DNA from: Mesorhizobium sp. B2-4-15
GTDB lineage: Bacteria > Pseudomonadota > Alphaproteobacteria > Rhizobiales > Rhizobiaceae
NCBI RefSeq assembly: GCF_006658505.1
Contig: NZ_VFUZ01000019.1
Span: 60,620 to 124,619 of the forward strand
Direction of reading: 5' to 3'
Length of the DNA stretch: 64,000 bases
The number at the start of each line of letters is the position of its first letter. Position 1 is the first letter of the stretch. A program made the position numbers and the translations under genes. Below the pieces are notes generated by a model that saw only the letters and a list, made by a program, of their open reading frames with translations, was not told the origin of the DNA and ran no database searches. This document shows, piece by piece, positions 7,288-14,956 of this stretch.

Positions 7288-9330
7288 ATGACCGCCAAAC
7301 CCAAACCCAAACCTCTCTTCCTCGGGATCGACACCGGCGGCACCTATACCGATGCCGTGCTGTGGTCTGAAACCGAAGGTCCGCAAGCGGGGCCTAACAA
7401 GGGGAAGGTGCTGGCCAAGGCCAAGGCGCTGACTACGCGGCATGATCTGGCCGTCGGCATTTCCGGCGCCGTCGACGCGGTGCTGCAGAAGGCCGGCACC
7501 GATCCGACCGCCATCAAGCTGGTCTCGATGTCGACGACGCTCGCCACCAATGCGCTGGTCGAGGGCCAGGGCGGCCGCGTCGCGCTGGTCATGATCGGCT
7601 TTTCCGAAGCCGACCTTGCCCGCGATGGGCTTAAGACGGCGCTTGGCACTGATCCGGTGGTGTTTTGTCCAGGCGGCCATGACGTCCACGGCAATGCCGC
7701 CAAGCTCGATCTGTCCGGGCTGGAGGCCGCCTTGCCGGAACTCGGCGCTTCAGTGTCCGGCTTTGCCGTCTGCGCCTATTTCGCCACCCGCAATCCAGCG
7801 CACGAGGTCGCCGCCCGCGACCTGATCCGCGAGAAGACCGGCCTGCCGGTTACCGCCAGCCATGAACTGTCGGCCAAGCTTGGCGGCCCGCGCCGGGCGC
7901 TGACGACGCTGCTCAACGCCAGGCTGATCTCGATGATCGACCGGTTGGTGGCGGCAACCGAGGGCTTTCTCGATCAACGCGGTATCGCCGCCCCTCTGAT
8001 GGTGGTGCGCGGCGATGGCGCGCTGGTCTCGGCGGCATTCGCCCGCCAGCGGCCGATCGAGACCATACTCTCCGGCCCCGCGGCCAGCCTGGTCGGCGCC
8101 CGCCACATGACCGGGCTCGACAATGCCATGGTGTCCGACATTGGCGGCACCACCACCGACGTGGCCGTCCTCGACAAAGGCCGGCCCAGGCTCGATCCGG
8201 AAGGCGCCACCGTTGGCGGCTTCCGCACCATGGTCGAGGCCGTCGCCATGCGCACCTTCGGCCTTGGCGGCGATTCCGAAGTGACGCTGGAGGACGGCGC
8301 GCTCAACCCGAAGGTCCTGCTCGGGCCGCGCCGCCTGGTGCCGCTGGCGCTTGCCGGCATGGCGCATGGCGAGGCGGTCAAATCGGAGCTCGAACGCCAG
8401 CTGCGCGCGCCCAACACCGGCCGCATGGATGGCCGCTTCGCGGTCCGCACCGGCGTGCCGGACAGGCTTGCCGCGGGTCTGACCGCCCCGGAAGCACGGC
8501 TGTACGAGGCGATCGGCGCGACGCCGCTTGCCCTCGACCGGCTGCTGACGTCGAATGCCCAGAACGCCACCTTGAACCGGCTGGTGTCGCGCGGGTTGGT
8601 GCACATTTGCGGCTTCACCCCGTCGGACGCGGCACATGTGCTCGGCAAGCAGGCAAACTGGGATGCCGCCACCGCCCGCCTCGGCGCCGAACTGTTCGCC
8701 CGCAGGCGCGACGGCCGTGGCCAGCCTATCGCAGCCTCGCCGGAAGCGATCTCGGAGCGGGTGCTGGTGACGCTAACGCGCTGGTCGGCCGAATACATCC
8801 TCGAAACCGCCTTTGCCGAGGACGGGCTCGACGGCGCCGCGACCGTGGCGCATGCGCTGGTCCAGCGCGCGGTCGACGCGCACCCCGGCATCGCTCGCCT
8901 CACCGTCGCGCTCGACCGCCCGGTGATCGGGCTGGGCGCCTCCGCGCCGCTGCACTACGCCGGCCTTGCGCCCTTGGTCGGCAATGATTGCGTGGTGCCT
9001 GAGGACACCGATGTCGCCAACGCGCTCGGCGCCGTGGTCGGCCAGGTCAGGGTTTCGGCCGAGGCGCGGGTCAGCCAGCCCAAGGAAGGGCTGTTCCGTC
9101 TTGCCTCCGGGGAAACCGTGCGCGACTTCCTCGACGAGGCGGCGGCGATCGCGGCGGCCGAGGCCGATGTGCGGGCGATAGTCGCCCAGCGGGCCCGGGA
9201 TGCAGGCACCGACAGCGCCGAGATCGATGTCGCGACCGAGTTCCGCGTGTCGACCGTCGAAGCCCAGCGCATGTTCATCGAGGCGCATGTGGTGGCGGTG
9301 GCCTCGGGCAGGCCAAGGATCGCGGTGTGA
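7288..9330 (+). CDS. Hydantoinase/oxoprolinase family protein (HyuA-like)
   Basis: 680 residues from ATG 7288; the frame stays open further upstream only through the repeat element, so the start at MTAKPKPK followed by FLGIDTGGTYTDAVL is preferred although its SD is weak. The N terminus shows the ASKHA phosphate-1 loop (GIDTGGTYTDA), and a second phosphate loop occurs at SDIGGTTTDVAVLD. Hydantoinase A/5-oxoprolinase enzymes hydrolyse cyclic amides with ATP, normally with a HyuB partner. No HyuB is next to it here, so the substrate is open. The gene is flanked on both sides by copies of one palindromic repeat. Cytoplasmic. Confidence 0.85.
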   Translation: MTAKPKPKPLFLGIDTGGTYTDAVLWSETEGPQAGPNKGKVLAKAKALTTRHDLAVGISGAVDAVLQKAGTDPTAIKLVSMSTTLATNALVEGQGGRVALVMIGFSEADLARDGLKTALGTDPVVFCPGGHDVHGNAAKLDLSGLEAALPELGASVSGFAVCAYFATRNPAHEVAARDLIREKTGLPVTASHELSAKLGGPRRALTTLLNARLISMIDRLVAATEGFLDQRGIAAPLMVVRGDGALVSAAFARQRPIETILSGPAASLVGARHMTGLDNAMVSDIGGTTTDVAVLDKGRPRLDPEGATVGGFRTMVEAVAMRTFGLGGDSEVTLEDGALNPKVLLGPRRLVPLALAGMAHGEAVKSELERQLRAPNTGRMDGRFAVRTGVPDRLAAGLTAPEARLYEAIGATPLALDRLLTSNAQNATLNRLVSRGLVHICGFTPSDAAHVLGKQANWDAATARLGAELFARRRDGRGQPIAASPEAISERVLVTLTRWSAEYILETAFAEDGLDGAATVAHALVQRAVDAHPGIARLTVALDRPVIGLGASAPLHYAGLAPLVGNDCVVPEDTDVANALGAVVGQVRVSAEARVSQPKEGLFRLASGETVRDFLDEAAAIAAAEADVRAIVAQRARDAGTDSAEIDVATEFRVSTVEAQRMFIEAHVVAVASGRPRIAV

Positions 9331-9337
9331 GCGCCAA

Positions 9338-9486
9338 ATCTCCCCCCTCGAGGGGGAGATGTCGCCAAAGGCGACAGAGGGGGTCGCCGCGCGTGGAGTG
9401 CTGACCTAGATGAGCCGCAGGACGTCGGCGTCCAATCGATCCGACCCCCTCTGGCCTGCCGGCCATCTCCCCCTCAAGGGGGGAGA
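9338..9486. repeat. Palindromic intergenic repeat, copy 2
   Basis: Same element and orientation as the copy at 7031-7184: TCGAGGGGGAGATGTCGCC, GGCGACAGAGGGGGTCG, then CGACCCCCTCTGGCCTGCC and CATCTCCCCCTCAAGGGG. The central 40 bp differ most. It begins 8 bp after the hydantoinase stop codon and may form a hairpin that ends or stabilises that transcript. Confidence 0.8.
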
Positions 9487-9595
9487 TACGCGGCTACGCG
9501 GCGGCAAAATGCGGGACCTTCACCCTTAGCCGAATTGACCCTTGCGCCCTGACATGCCAAAGGCCGGCCAAGCCTTTCGCCTGGAGAAAGCCCTG

Positions 9596-11767
9596 ATGAC
9601 CGATCGCGTCGAAATCGCCGGATTGCGGATTGCCCGCGAGCTTCACGACTTTGTCGCCAACGAAGCACTGCCGGGAACCGGCATCGATGCGGACACATTC
9701 TGGACCGGCTTCTCGGCCATCGTCCACGATCTCGCGCCGAAGAACCGGGCGCTGCTGGCAAAACGCGACGCAATGCAGGAGAAACTCGACGGCTGGTATC
9801 GCGACAATGGCGCACCCGTCGACATGGAAACCTACAAGGCCTTCCTGAAGGAGATCGGCTATCTCGTTCCCGAAGGGCCGGCCTTCAGCGTGTCGACGGA
9901 AAATGTCGATCCTGAAATCGCTGTCGTTGCCGGGCCGCAGCTGGTCGTGCCGGTGATGAACGCGCGCTATGCGCTGAACGCCGCCAATGCGCGCTGGGGC
10001 TCGCTCTACGACGCGCTCTACGGCACCGACGCCATTCCTGAAACGGATGGCGCGCAGAAGGGCAAGGGCTTCAACCCGGCGCGGGGCGCCAAGGTCATTG
10101 CCTGGGCCAAGGATTTCCTTAACCAGTCCGTGCCCCTGACCTCGGGCAAATGGGCCGGTGTCAACGGATTGTCGGTGGCGAACGGCGCGCTGAAGCTGGG
10201 CGAAGGCGCCGGCTCCACCACGCTCGCCGACCCGAAACAATTCGTTGGCTATCGCGGCGATGCCGCCAATCCGCAAGCCGTGCTGCTGGTGAAAAATGGA
10301 CTGCATATCGAGATCGTGATCGACCGCGACAACCAGATCGGCCGCACCGATCCGGCCGGCATCGCCGATGTCATCCTGGAATCGGCACTGACCACCATCC
10401 AGGACTGCGAGGATTCGGTCGCTGCCGTGGATGCGCAGGACAAGGTCGTCGTCTACCGCAACTGGCTTGGCCTGATGAAGGGCGACCTGGCTGAGGAGAT
10501 CACCAAGGGCGGCAAGACTTTTACCCGCAAGCTCAATCCCGACCGCGCCTACACCGCGCCCGCCGGCGGCACGCTGACCTTGCCCGGCCGCTCGCTGATG
10601 CTGATCAGGAATGTCGGCCACCTGATGACCAATCCGGCGATCCTGGACCGCGACGGCAACGAGGTGCCGGAAGGCATCATGGACGCGGCCGTCACGGCGC
10701 TGATCGCATTGCACGATGTCGGGCCGAAGGGCCGCCGCGCCAATTCCCGCGCCGGCTCGATGTATGTGGTGAAGCCGAAGATGCACGGGCCGGAGGAAGT
10801 CGCCTTCGCCGTCGAGATTTTCGACCGTGTGGAAGCCTTGCTCGGCATGCCAAGGAACACCATCAAGATGGGCATTATGGACGAGGAGCGGCGCACCACC
10901 GTCAACCTCAAGGAGGCGATCCGCGCGGCAAAAGACCGTGTCGTCTTCATCAACACCGGTTTCCTCGACCGCACCGGCGACGAGATCCACACCTCGATGG
11001 AAGCCGGCCCGATGATCCGCAAGGGCGACATGAAACAGGCCGCCTGGATATCCGCCTACGAAGCCTGGAATGTCGACATCGGGCTCGAATGCGGGCTGGC
11101 CGGCCACGCCCAGATCGGCAAGGGCATGTGGGCGATGCCGGATCTGATGGCCGCCATGCTGGTCGAGAAGATCGCCCACCCCAAGGCCGGCGCCAACACC
11201 GCCTGGGTGCCGTCACCGACGGCGGCCACGCTGCATGCCACGCACTACCACAAGGTCGATGTGCACGCCGTGCAGGCGGCGCTGAAAAATCGGCCGAAGG
11301 CAAAGCTCGACGACATCCTGTCGGTGCCGGTCGCCGTACGGCCCAACTGGACGCCCGACGAGATTCAGCGCGAGCTCGACAACAATGCGCAAGGCATTCT
11401 GGGCTACGTCGTGCGCTGGGTCGACCAGGGCGTCGGCTGCTCCAAGGTGCCTGACATCAACGATGTCGGCTTGATGGAAGACCGCGCCACGTTGCGCATC
11501 TCTTCCCAGCACATCGCCAACTGGCTGCGCCACAAAGTGTGCTCGCAAATCCAGGTGATGGATTCCCTGCAGCGCATGGCGGCCATCGTCGACCGCCAGA
11601 ATGTCGGCGATCCATTCTACCAGCCGATGGCGCCGGATTTCGACGATTCAATCGCTTTCCAGGCAGCCTGTGATCTCGTGTTCAAGGGCACCGGCCAGCC
11701 CAATGGCTACACCGAGCCGGTGTTGCATGCACGCCGGCTGGAATTGAAGGCGAAGGGGCGGGCCTGA
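9596..11767 (+). CDS. glcB: Malate synthase G
   Basis: 723 residues from ATG 9596 (SD GGAGAAAG at 9583), the usual length of GlcB (about 720). The enzyme condenses glyoxylate and acetyl-CoA into malate in the glyoxylate bypass and glycolate use. Characteristic segments include SVDAQDKVVVYRNWLGLMKG-type text around residues 280-297 (SVAAVDAQDKVVVYRNW), IRNVGHLMTNPAI, RANSRAGSMYVVKPKMHG and NTGFLDRTGDEIHTSMEAG, all typical of the G isoform TIM barrel. It is a single gene bounded by the palindromic repeat upstream and the comM-remnant region downstream. Confidence 0.96.
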   Translation: MTDRVEIAGLRIARELHDFVANEALPGTGIDADTFWTGFSAIVHDLAPKNRALLAKRDAMQEKLDGWYRDNGAPVDMETYKAFLKEIGYLVPEGPAFSVSTENVDPEIAVVAGPQLVVPVMNARYALNAANARWGSLYDALYGTDAIPETDGAQKGKGFNPARGAKVIAWAKDFLNQSVPLTSGKWAGVNGLSVANGALKLGEGAGSTTLADPKQFVGYRGDAANPQAVLLVKNGLHIEIVIDRDNQIGRTDPAGIADVILESALTTIQDCEDSVAAVDAQDKVVVYRNWLGLMKGDLAEEITKGGKTFTRKLNPDRAYTAPAGGTLTLPGRSLMLIRNVGHLMTNPAILDRDGNEVPEGIMDAAVTALIALHDVGPKGRRANSRAGSMYVVKPKMHGPEEVAFAVEIFDRVEALLGMPRNTIKMGIMDEERRTTVNLKEAIRAAKDRVVFINTGFLDRTGDEIHTSMEAGPMIRKGDMKQAAWISAYEAWNVDIGLECGLAGHAQIGKGMWAMPDLMAAMLVEKIAHPKAGANTAWVPSPTAATLHATHYHKVDVHAVQAALKNRPKAKLDDILSVPVAVRPNWTPDEIQRELDNNAQGILGYVVRWVDQGVGCSKVPDINDVGLMEDRATLRISSQHIANWLRHKVCSQIQVMDSLQRMAAIVDRQNVGDPFYQPMAPDFDDSIAFQAACDLVFKGTGQPNGYTEPVLHARRLELKAKGRA

Positions 11768-11849
11768 GAGGATCGGGCGGCCGGGAGCTTCGGCGTACCC
11801 TTGGAGGCGGCCCGAAGGGCCGGGTGGGTCGTGTGTGAAGTGCGCCGGC

Positions 11850-11927
11850 TCACGTGCTCCGAACTCATGCGATAAGAAGTCTCTCGGCCAGATGGATGCG
11901 GCCGTGGGTCTCGCTGGCGTCGAGCGC
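11850..11927 (-). pseudogene. Decayed comM C-terminal fragment (remnant B)
   Basis: On the minus strand this reads LDASETHGRIHLAE and then shifts out of frame, matching the C-terminal DASETVGRIHLAEAISYR of the intact comM at 14957-16489. At the DNA level the stretch GAACTCATGCGATAAGAAG...CTCGGCCAGATGGATGCG aligns with the comM 3' end with a few substitutions and a one-base loss. It is in the same orientation as intact comM, about 3.1 kb away. It is too short to be functional and is best seen as a footprint of an insertion or duplication at the comM 3' end. Confidence 0.7.
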
Positions 11928-12035
11928 GCGCCATCGCTGACTACATTACCGAACCGTAATGCTCCAGCAAGGCTTCCGACAAGTCGCCGCGTCATAGTGT
12001 TCAAGGGCGATCGGGGCCTGACGTGGAGGAATATC

Positions 12036-12263
12036 ATGACCAGAAGACTTGTTTCTGCAGCGATCATCGCGGTGTTCGCAGCGGCACCAGCCTTTGCGGC
12101 GACAGAGTATTTTGTGGCTCAAAAGGTAAGCGACAAGACGTGTTCCGTCGCCACTACCAAGCCCGACGGCAAGACAGTGATGATGGTCGGTAAGACGTCC
12201 TACAAGACCGAGGCCGCAGCGACCGCCGCGATGAAGGCCGCCATGGAGTGCAAGAAGAAATAA
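12036..12263 (+). CDS. Small exported protein, unknown
   Basis: 75 residues from ATG 12036 with SD GGAGGA at 12025-12030. A clean signal peptide (RRLVSAAIIAVFAAAPAFA-A) leaves a mature peptide of about 54 residues, rich in Lys and Thr with two Cys (KTCSVATT and AMECKKK), which could form one disulphide. It lies between two comM remnants. A hairpin follows the stop. No family recognised; small periplasmic proteins of this type are common in rhizobia. Confidence 0.7.
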   Translation: MTRRLVSAAIIAVFAAAPAFAATEYFVAQKVSDKTCSVATTKPDGKTVMMVGKTSYKTEAAATAAMKAAMECKKK

Positions 12264-12283
12264 GGATTTCGCGATTTTGCGGA

Positions 12284-12318
12284 ATGGCGGGCCTGCTGGC
12301 CACTCAAGCGCCCGCCAT
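12284..12318 (+). terminator. Possible terminator hairpin after small exported protein
   Basis: ATGGCGGGC at 12284-12292 pairs exactly with GCCCGCCAT at 12310-12318 around a 17-base loop. The following bases (CATTCTTG) are only weakly U-rich, so this is a stable hairpin and only a possible intrinsic terminator. Confidence 0.4.
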
Positions 12319-12341
12319 CATTCTTGAAATTATATGAAGCG

Positions 12342-12524
12342 ATGAAGAGATCTATTCTCAGCGCTCGGCGTGGCATTGCGTTGGTCGTCACGATACCGGT
12401 GCTCGAAGCCACCGCCGCTGCCACCGCCGTGATCGACCAGCGCTGGCCCGCCGCAGTGGAAAAGGCCGCCGCAAAGAAGCACAAGAAACACAGGAGGTAT
12501 AAGGCCGCGACTGGAACCTATTGA
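12342..12524 (+). CDS. Putative very small basic protein
   Basis: 60 residues from ATG 12342 (a TTG 18 bases upstream is in frame). The N terminus is hydrophobic and could be a signal or membrane segment (RGIALVVTIPVLEATAAATA). The C terminus is very basic (KAAAKKHKKHRRYK). No recognised family and no strong SD. It sits in the accessory pocket between comM remnants, so it could be a degraded gene end. Weakly supported. Confidence 0.35.
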   Translation: MKRSILSARRGIALVVTIPVLEATAAATAVIDQRWPAAVEKAAAKKHKKHRRYKAATGTY

Positions 12525-12612
12525 TCCCGGCCGTCATCACCACAGCCGACGGCCATACTGGGTCCGCTCGCGCCGAGAGTCGGAGCGCAGTCAGCGGCGG
12601 TATCCCAGGCCC

Positions 12613-12682
12613 TTGCGCCACCTGCTCCGAACTCATGCGACGGAAAATCGCCTCGGCCAGATGACGGCCGGCACTTCGATCC
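12613..12682 (-). pseudogene. Decayed, internally deleted comM fragment (remnant C)
   Basis: Minus-strand reading gives GRHLAEAIFRRMSSEQVAQ, matching the ComM C terminus (HLAEAISYRMSSERMAQ). Immediately next to it, at 12664-12682, are 19 bases identical to comM positions 15319-15337 (ACGGCCGGCACTTCGATCC), which in the intact gene lie about 300 bp further into the gene. The remnant therefore joins two separated parts of comM and represents a deleted copy. It has the same orientation as the intact gene. Confidence 0.65.
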
Positions 12683-12831
12683 ACGCGCTCGGCGCCGAGA
12701 GTCGAACTCGCCGATCGCATAGGTCCGCATCGGCCAAGAAGTTGGCCGGCCGTTGCGCCTGTCACAGCACATTCATTGTATCAGCGTAACCTAATGGAAC
12801 GTCGGGTTTCGACCGCTATGCAGGAAGCGCC

Positions 12832-13800
12832 ATGCCTGTTCCCACCGAATATGATGCCGGATGCTCCAAAACCTCCGTGGAGCTGTCGGAGGGCTTTGAG
12901 GGCTGGTTTGCCCGCGTATGCGAGGGCGGCCAGGAAACGTTCCATGAATTCAGGCGCGAGCGCGATGCGGTTGCCTTCGCACACACCCAACGCATGCGCC
13001 TCGGGCTGCCCTGTCCGCCACTGGAGCGCACGGCATACGGCTCCGGTAAGGCAATCAGAAAGATCAACCAGATAGCAGATGTGCTGAGAACCAATAGGTT
13101 CGGTCGGCTCCTCCAGTTGTCGGCGCTATCACTAAGCGAACCAATTCGGTCGCAAAGGCTCCGGCATCGCGTCGCGAGCGATGCAAGGCAGGCCTTGTCC
13201 AAGCTCAAGGCGGCAACGCGAAGTCGCGGCTTGTTTATCGATTGCGGATCAAACATCGGCCAGGGGTATAAATTCTTTTCCCGGTACTACACGCCCGACC
13301 ACTTTGACTACATTCTTGTCGAGCCAAACAAGAATTGCCTGGAGTACCTTCATGGTTTGCGCTCGGAAAACGGCGCCATGGAGATCGTGGCCAAGGCTGC
13401 GAGCGTGAAAGATGGCTATGCCGAACTGCTCGGTCCCCCGCCAGAGCGCTCAGACCCTACCTACGAAGGCTGCTCTATAGTTCCCGGCCACAACGGAGGC
13501 TTGTATCAGTCGCAGCGATTTGCGCCGGAGCTCGTCGAAACGTTTTCGCTGTCACGGATGATCCAAGCCAAGCGTAGCCTTTACGAAGTGGTCGTTCTCA
13601 AACTCGATGTCGAAGGGGCGGAGTACGAGATTCTGGACGACATGATCCGTTCGGGGCTGCATCGTGATCTCCATGCCGCTTATGTCGAGTTCCATTCCCC
13701 CTATATGAGGAACTCGGAAGGACGAAGGACCGCTGCCATGGAACGCGAAATTGTCCGTGAGTTCCTGGAGGCGGGCACGCCTATAAGCAGATGGATGTAG
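12832..13800 (+). CDS. FkbM family SAM-dependent methyltransferase
   Basis: 322 residues, ATG preceded by AGGAAG. Residues about 1-120 are of unknown nature. The FkbM core starts near residue 138 with LFIDCGSNIGQG (SAM motif I), followed by YILVEPNKNCLEYL (motif II acidic) and VVLKLDVEGAEYEIL, the Asp/Glu-rich late motif of the family. FkbM enzymes O-methylate sugars or small molecules. The gene lies alone in the comM-end pocket, and its coding sequence looks less GC-rich than the surrounding housekeeping genes, consistent with acquisition. The acceptor may be a surface glycan, but nothing adjacent proves it. Confidence 0.8.
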   Translation: MPVPTEYDAGCSKTSVELSEGFEGWFARVCEGGQETFHEFRRERDAVAFAHTQRMRLGLPCPPLERTAYGSGKAIRKINQIADVLRTNRFGRLLQLSALSLSEPIRSQRLRHRVASDARQALSKLKAATRSRGLFIDCGSNIGQGYKFFSRYYTPDHFDYILVEPNKNCLEYLHGLRSENGAMEIVAKAASVKDGYAELLGPPPERSDPTYEGCSIVPGHNGGLYQSQRFAPELVETFSLSRMIQAKRSLYEVVVLKLDVEGAEYEILDDMIRSGLHRDLHAAYVEFHSPYMRNSEGRRTAAMEREIVREFLEAGTPISRWM

Positions 13801-13926
13801 CGTCCGCTATCGGAGTGTACTTGTTCAGCGGATCCGCCCCGGCCTCAACATGAGGATCAATTCCAGTCCGGAGCTTCTCGACGCCCGCTTGCCCGACGCG
13901 GAACAGCGTTCAGTGGTTGTTCTGAA

Positions 13927-13974
13927 TGGCCACCCGACAGGATTCGAACCCGCGGCTTCTGCCTTGCGAGGAAG
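13927..13974 (-). other. tRNA-like 3' fragment
   Basis: Read on the minus strand the stretch has a T-arm-like GCGGGTTCGAATCCTGT and ends CGGGTGGCCA, resembling the 3' half of a tRNA with CCA. No matching 5' half (D-arm, acceptor 5' strand) is visible upstream, and the acceptor/discriminator spacing appears one base short, so it is not an intact tRNA. tRNA 3' ends are common attachment sites for integrating elements. Confidence 0.4.
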
Positions 13975-14062
13975 TGGGCGACAACTGTCATCTTTGCGTC
14001 ACTGCGTCACCATTATATTAGCAATGTCTTGATGAGCCCGTCATCGACGCCGGAATCCAGGT

Positions 14063-14371
14063 ATGAGGCGGAGCATAGACATCGGCGATGAGGTGACGCT
14101 GACGGCGACTATCTTGATGGTGCGTCGGAGTGGTCGAGCGTGTGTGAGCATTCCAAGCTACGACCTCCCAATTGCCATTGAGCCTCCGAGGAAAGCCAAG
14201 CCCGGCGAAAAGGTGGCGATAACGGGATACGTGACGCGCGTTGATGATGAGGCAGGTAAGGTGACAGTCAAGATTACCGCTCGGGTCATGGTCGAGATCG
14301 ACACCGCAACGGCCCAAAGGAAATCGTACCCATCCGAGCGACAGAAACCGTTTCGCGACAGGTGGGAATGA
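14063..14371 (+). CDS. Small protein of unknown function, possibly beta-barrel/OB-like
   Basis: 102 residues from ATG 14063. The alternating pattern (DEVTLTATILMVRR, ACVSIPSYDLPIAI, EKVAITGYVTRVDDEAGKVTVKI) suggests a small all-beta domain, perhaps OB- or SH3-like, with a basic C terminus. No signal peptide or membrane segment. It lies between the tRNA-like fragment and a frameshifted gene in the accessory pocket. No family recognised; the beta-strand periodicity makes it more credible than a chance frame. Confidence 0.55.
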   Translation: MRRSIDIGDEVTLTATILMVRRSGRACVSIPSYDLPIAIEPPRKAKPGEKVAITGYVTRVDDEAGKVTVKITARVMVEIDTATAQRKSYPSERQKPFRDRWE

Positions 14372-14504
14372 AACCCACAGGGGGCCGAGACCGCACAGAT
14401 CCTGCGCCACCTTGGCGCGGGGGAGCACGCAATAGGGCTGCCAATCCTGGGGAAGCGTTGTTTTCCGACACGCGCGCGTGGGTGGAGATGGGTTCCAAAC
14501 GGAA

Positions 14505-14737
14505 TATGTCGAATCATTTTTCCGACGATCCTATAATCGCCGACGATATCGCATATAGGGTCTCGAAGGCGCTCGAGAGCGGCACGATTCAACGATTTCA
14601 CAGGGTGGGCAGATCGCCCCGAATTGCGGAAACAAGATCCAGAATCGGCACGGTTCCTGGCTCAGCCTGTCAAGATCGTGAGCGACTTCGCCGCCGCCCT
14701 CCTTCCCGCCGTTCTGCTTCTTGGATTCTGTTCGTAA
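14505..14737 (+). pseudogene. Frameshifted small gene
   Basis: From ATG 14505 the frame reads MSNHFSDDPIIADDIAYRVSKALES. Past about 14590 coding character passes to the neighbouring frame, which reads FNDFTGWADRPELRKQDP and then ends SDFAAALLPAVLLLGFCS at TAA 14735-14737. The total length of 233 bases is not a multiple of three, as expected for one indel. The intact form would be a protein of about 77 residues with a C-terminal hydrophobic segment. The 219 bp from here to comM hold a possible membrane-segment frame (RTLAGYAVLTALVGAAIWAG) that I cannot assign. Confidence 0.4.
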
Positions 14738-14956
14738 CGTTGAGCCGGCCTTCTGTCCGGACCCTGGCAGGATACGCCGTCCTCACGGCGCTGGTTGGGG
14801 CCGCTATATGGGCTGGCGTTCGCAACTACCCCCGGTATCTTCTGAAACGGCTTCTCTCACGCCGCCAGCGGGACATCTCAACGATTGAGGCCCGGGAGGC
14901 AAATACGGTCTTCAATTCCTTCAATGTGGACGGATCTGTGTTCCAACGGCCACTTG

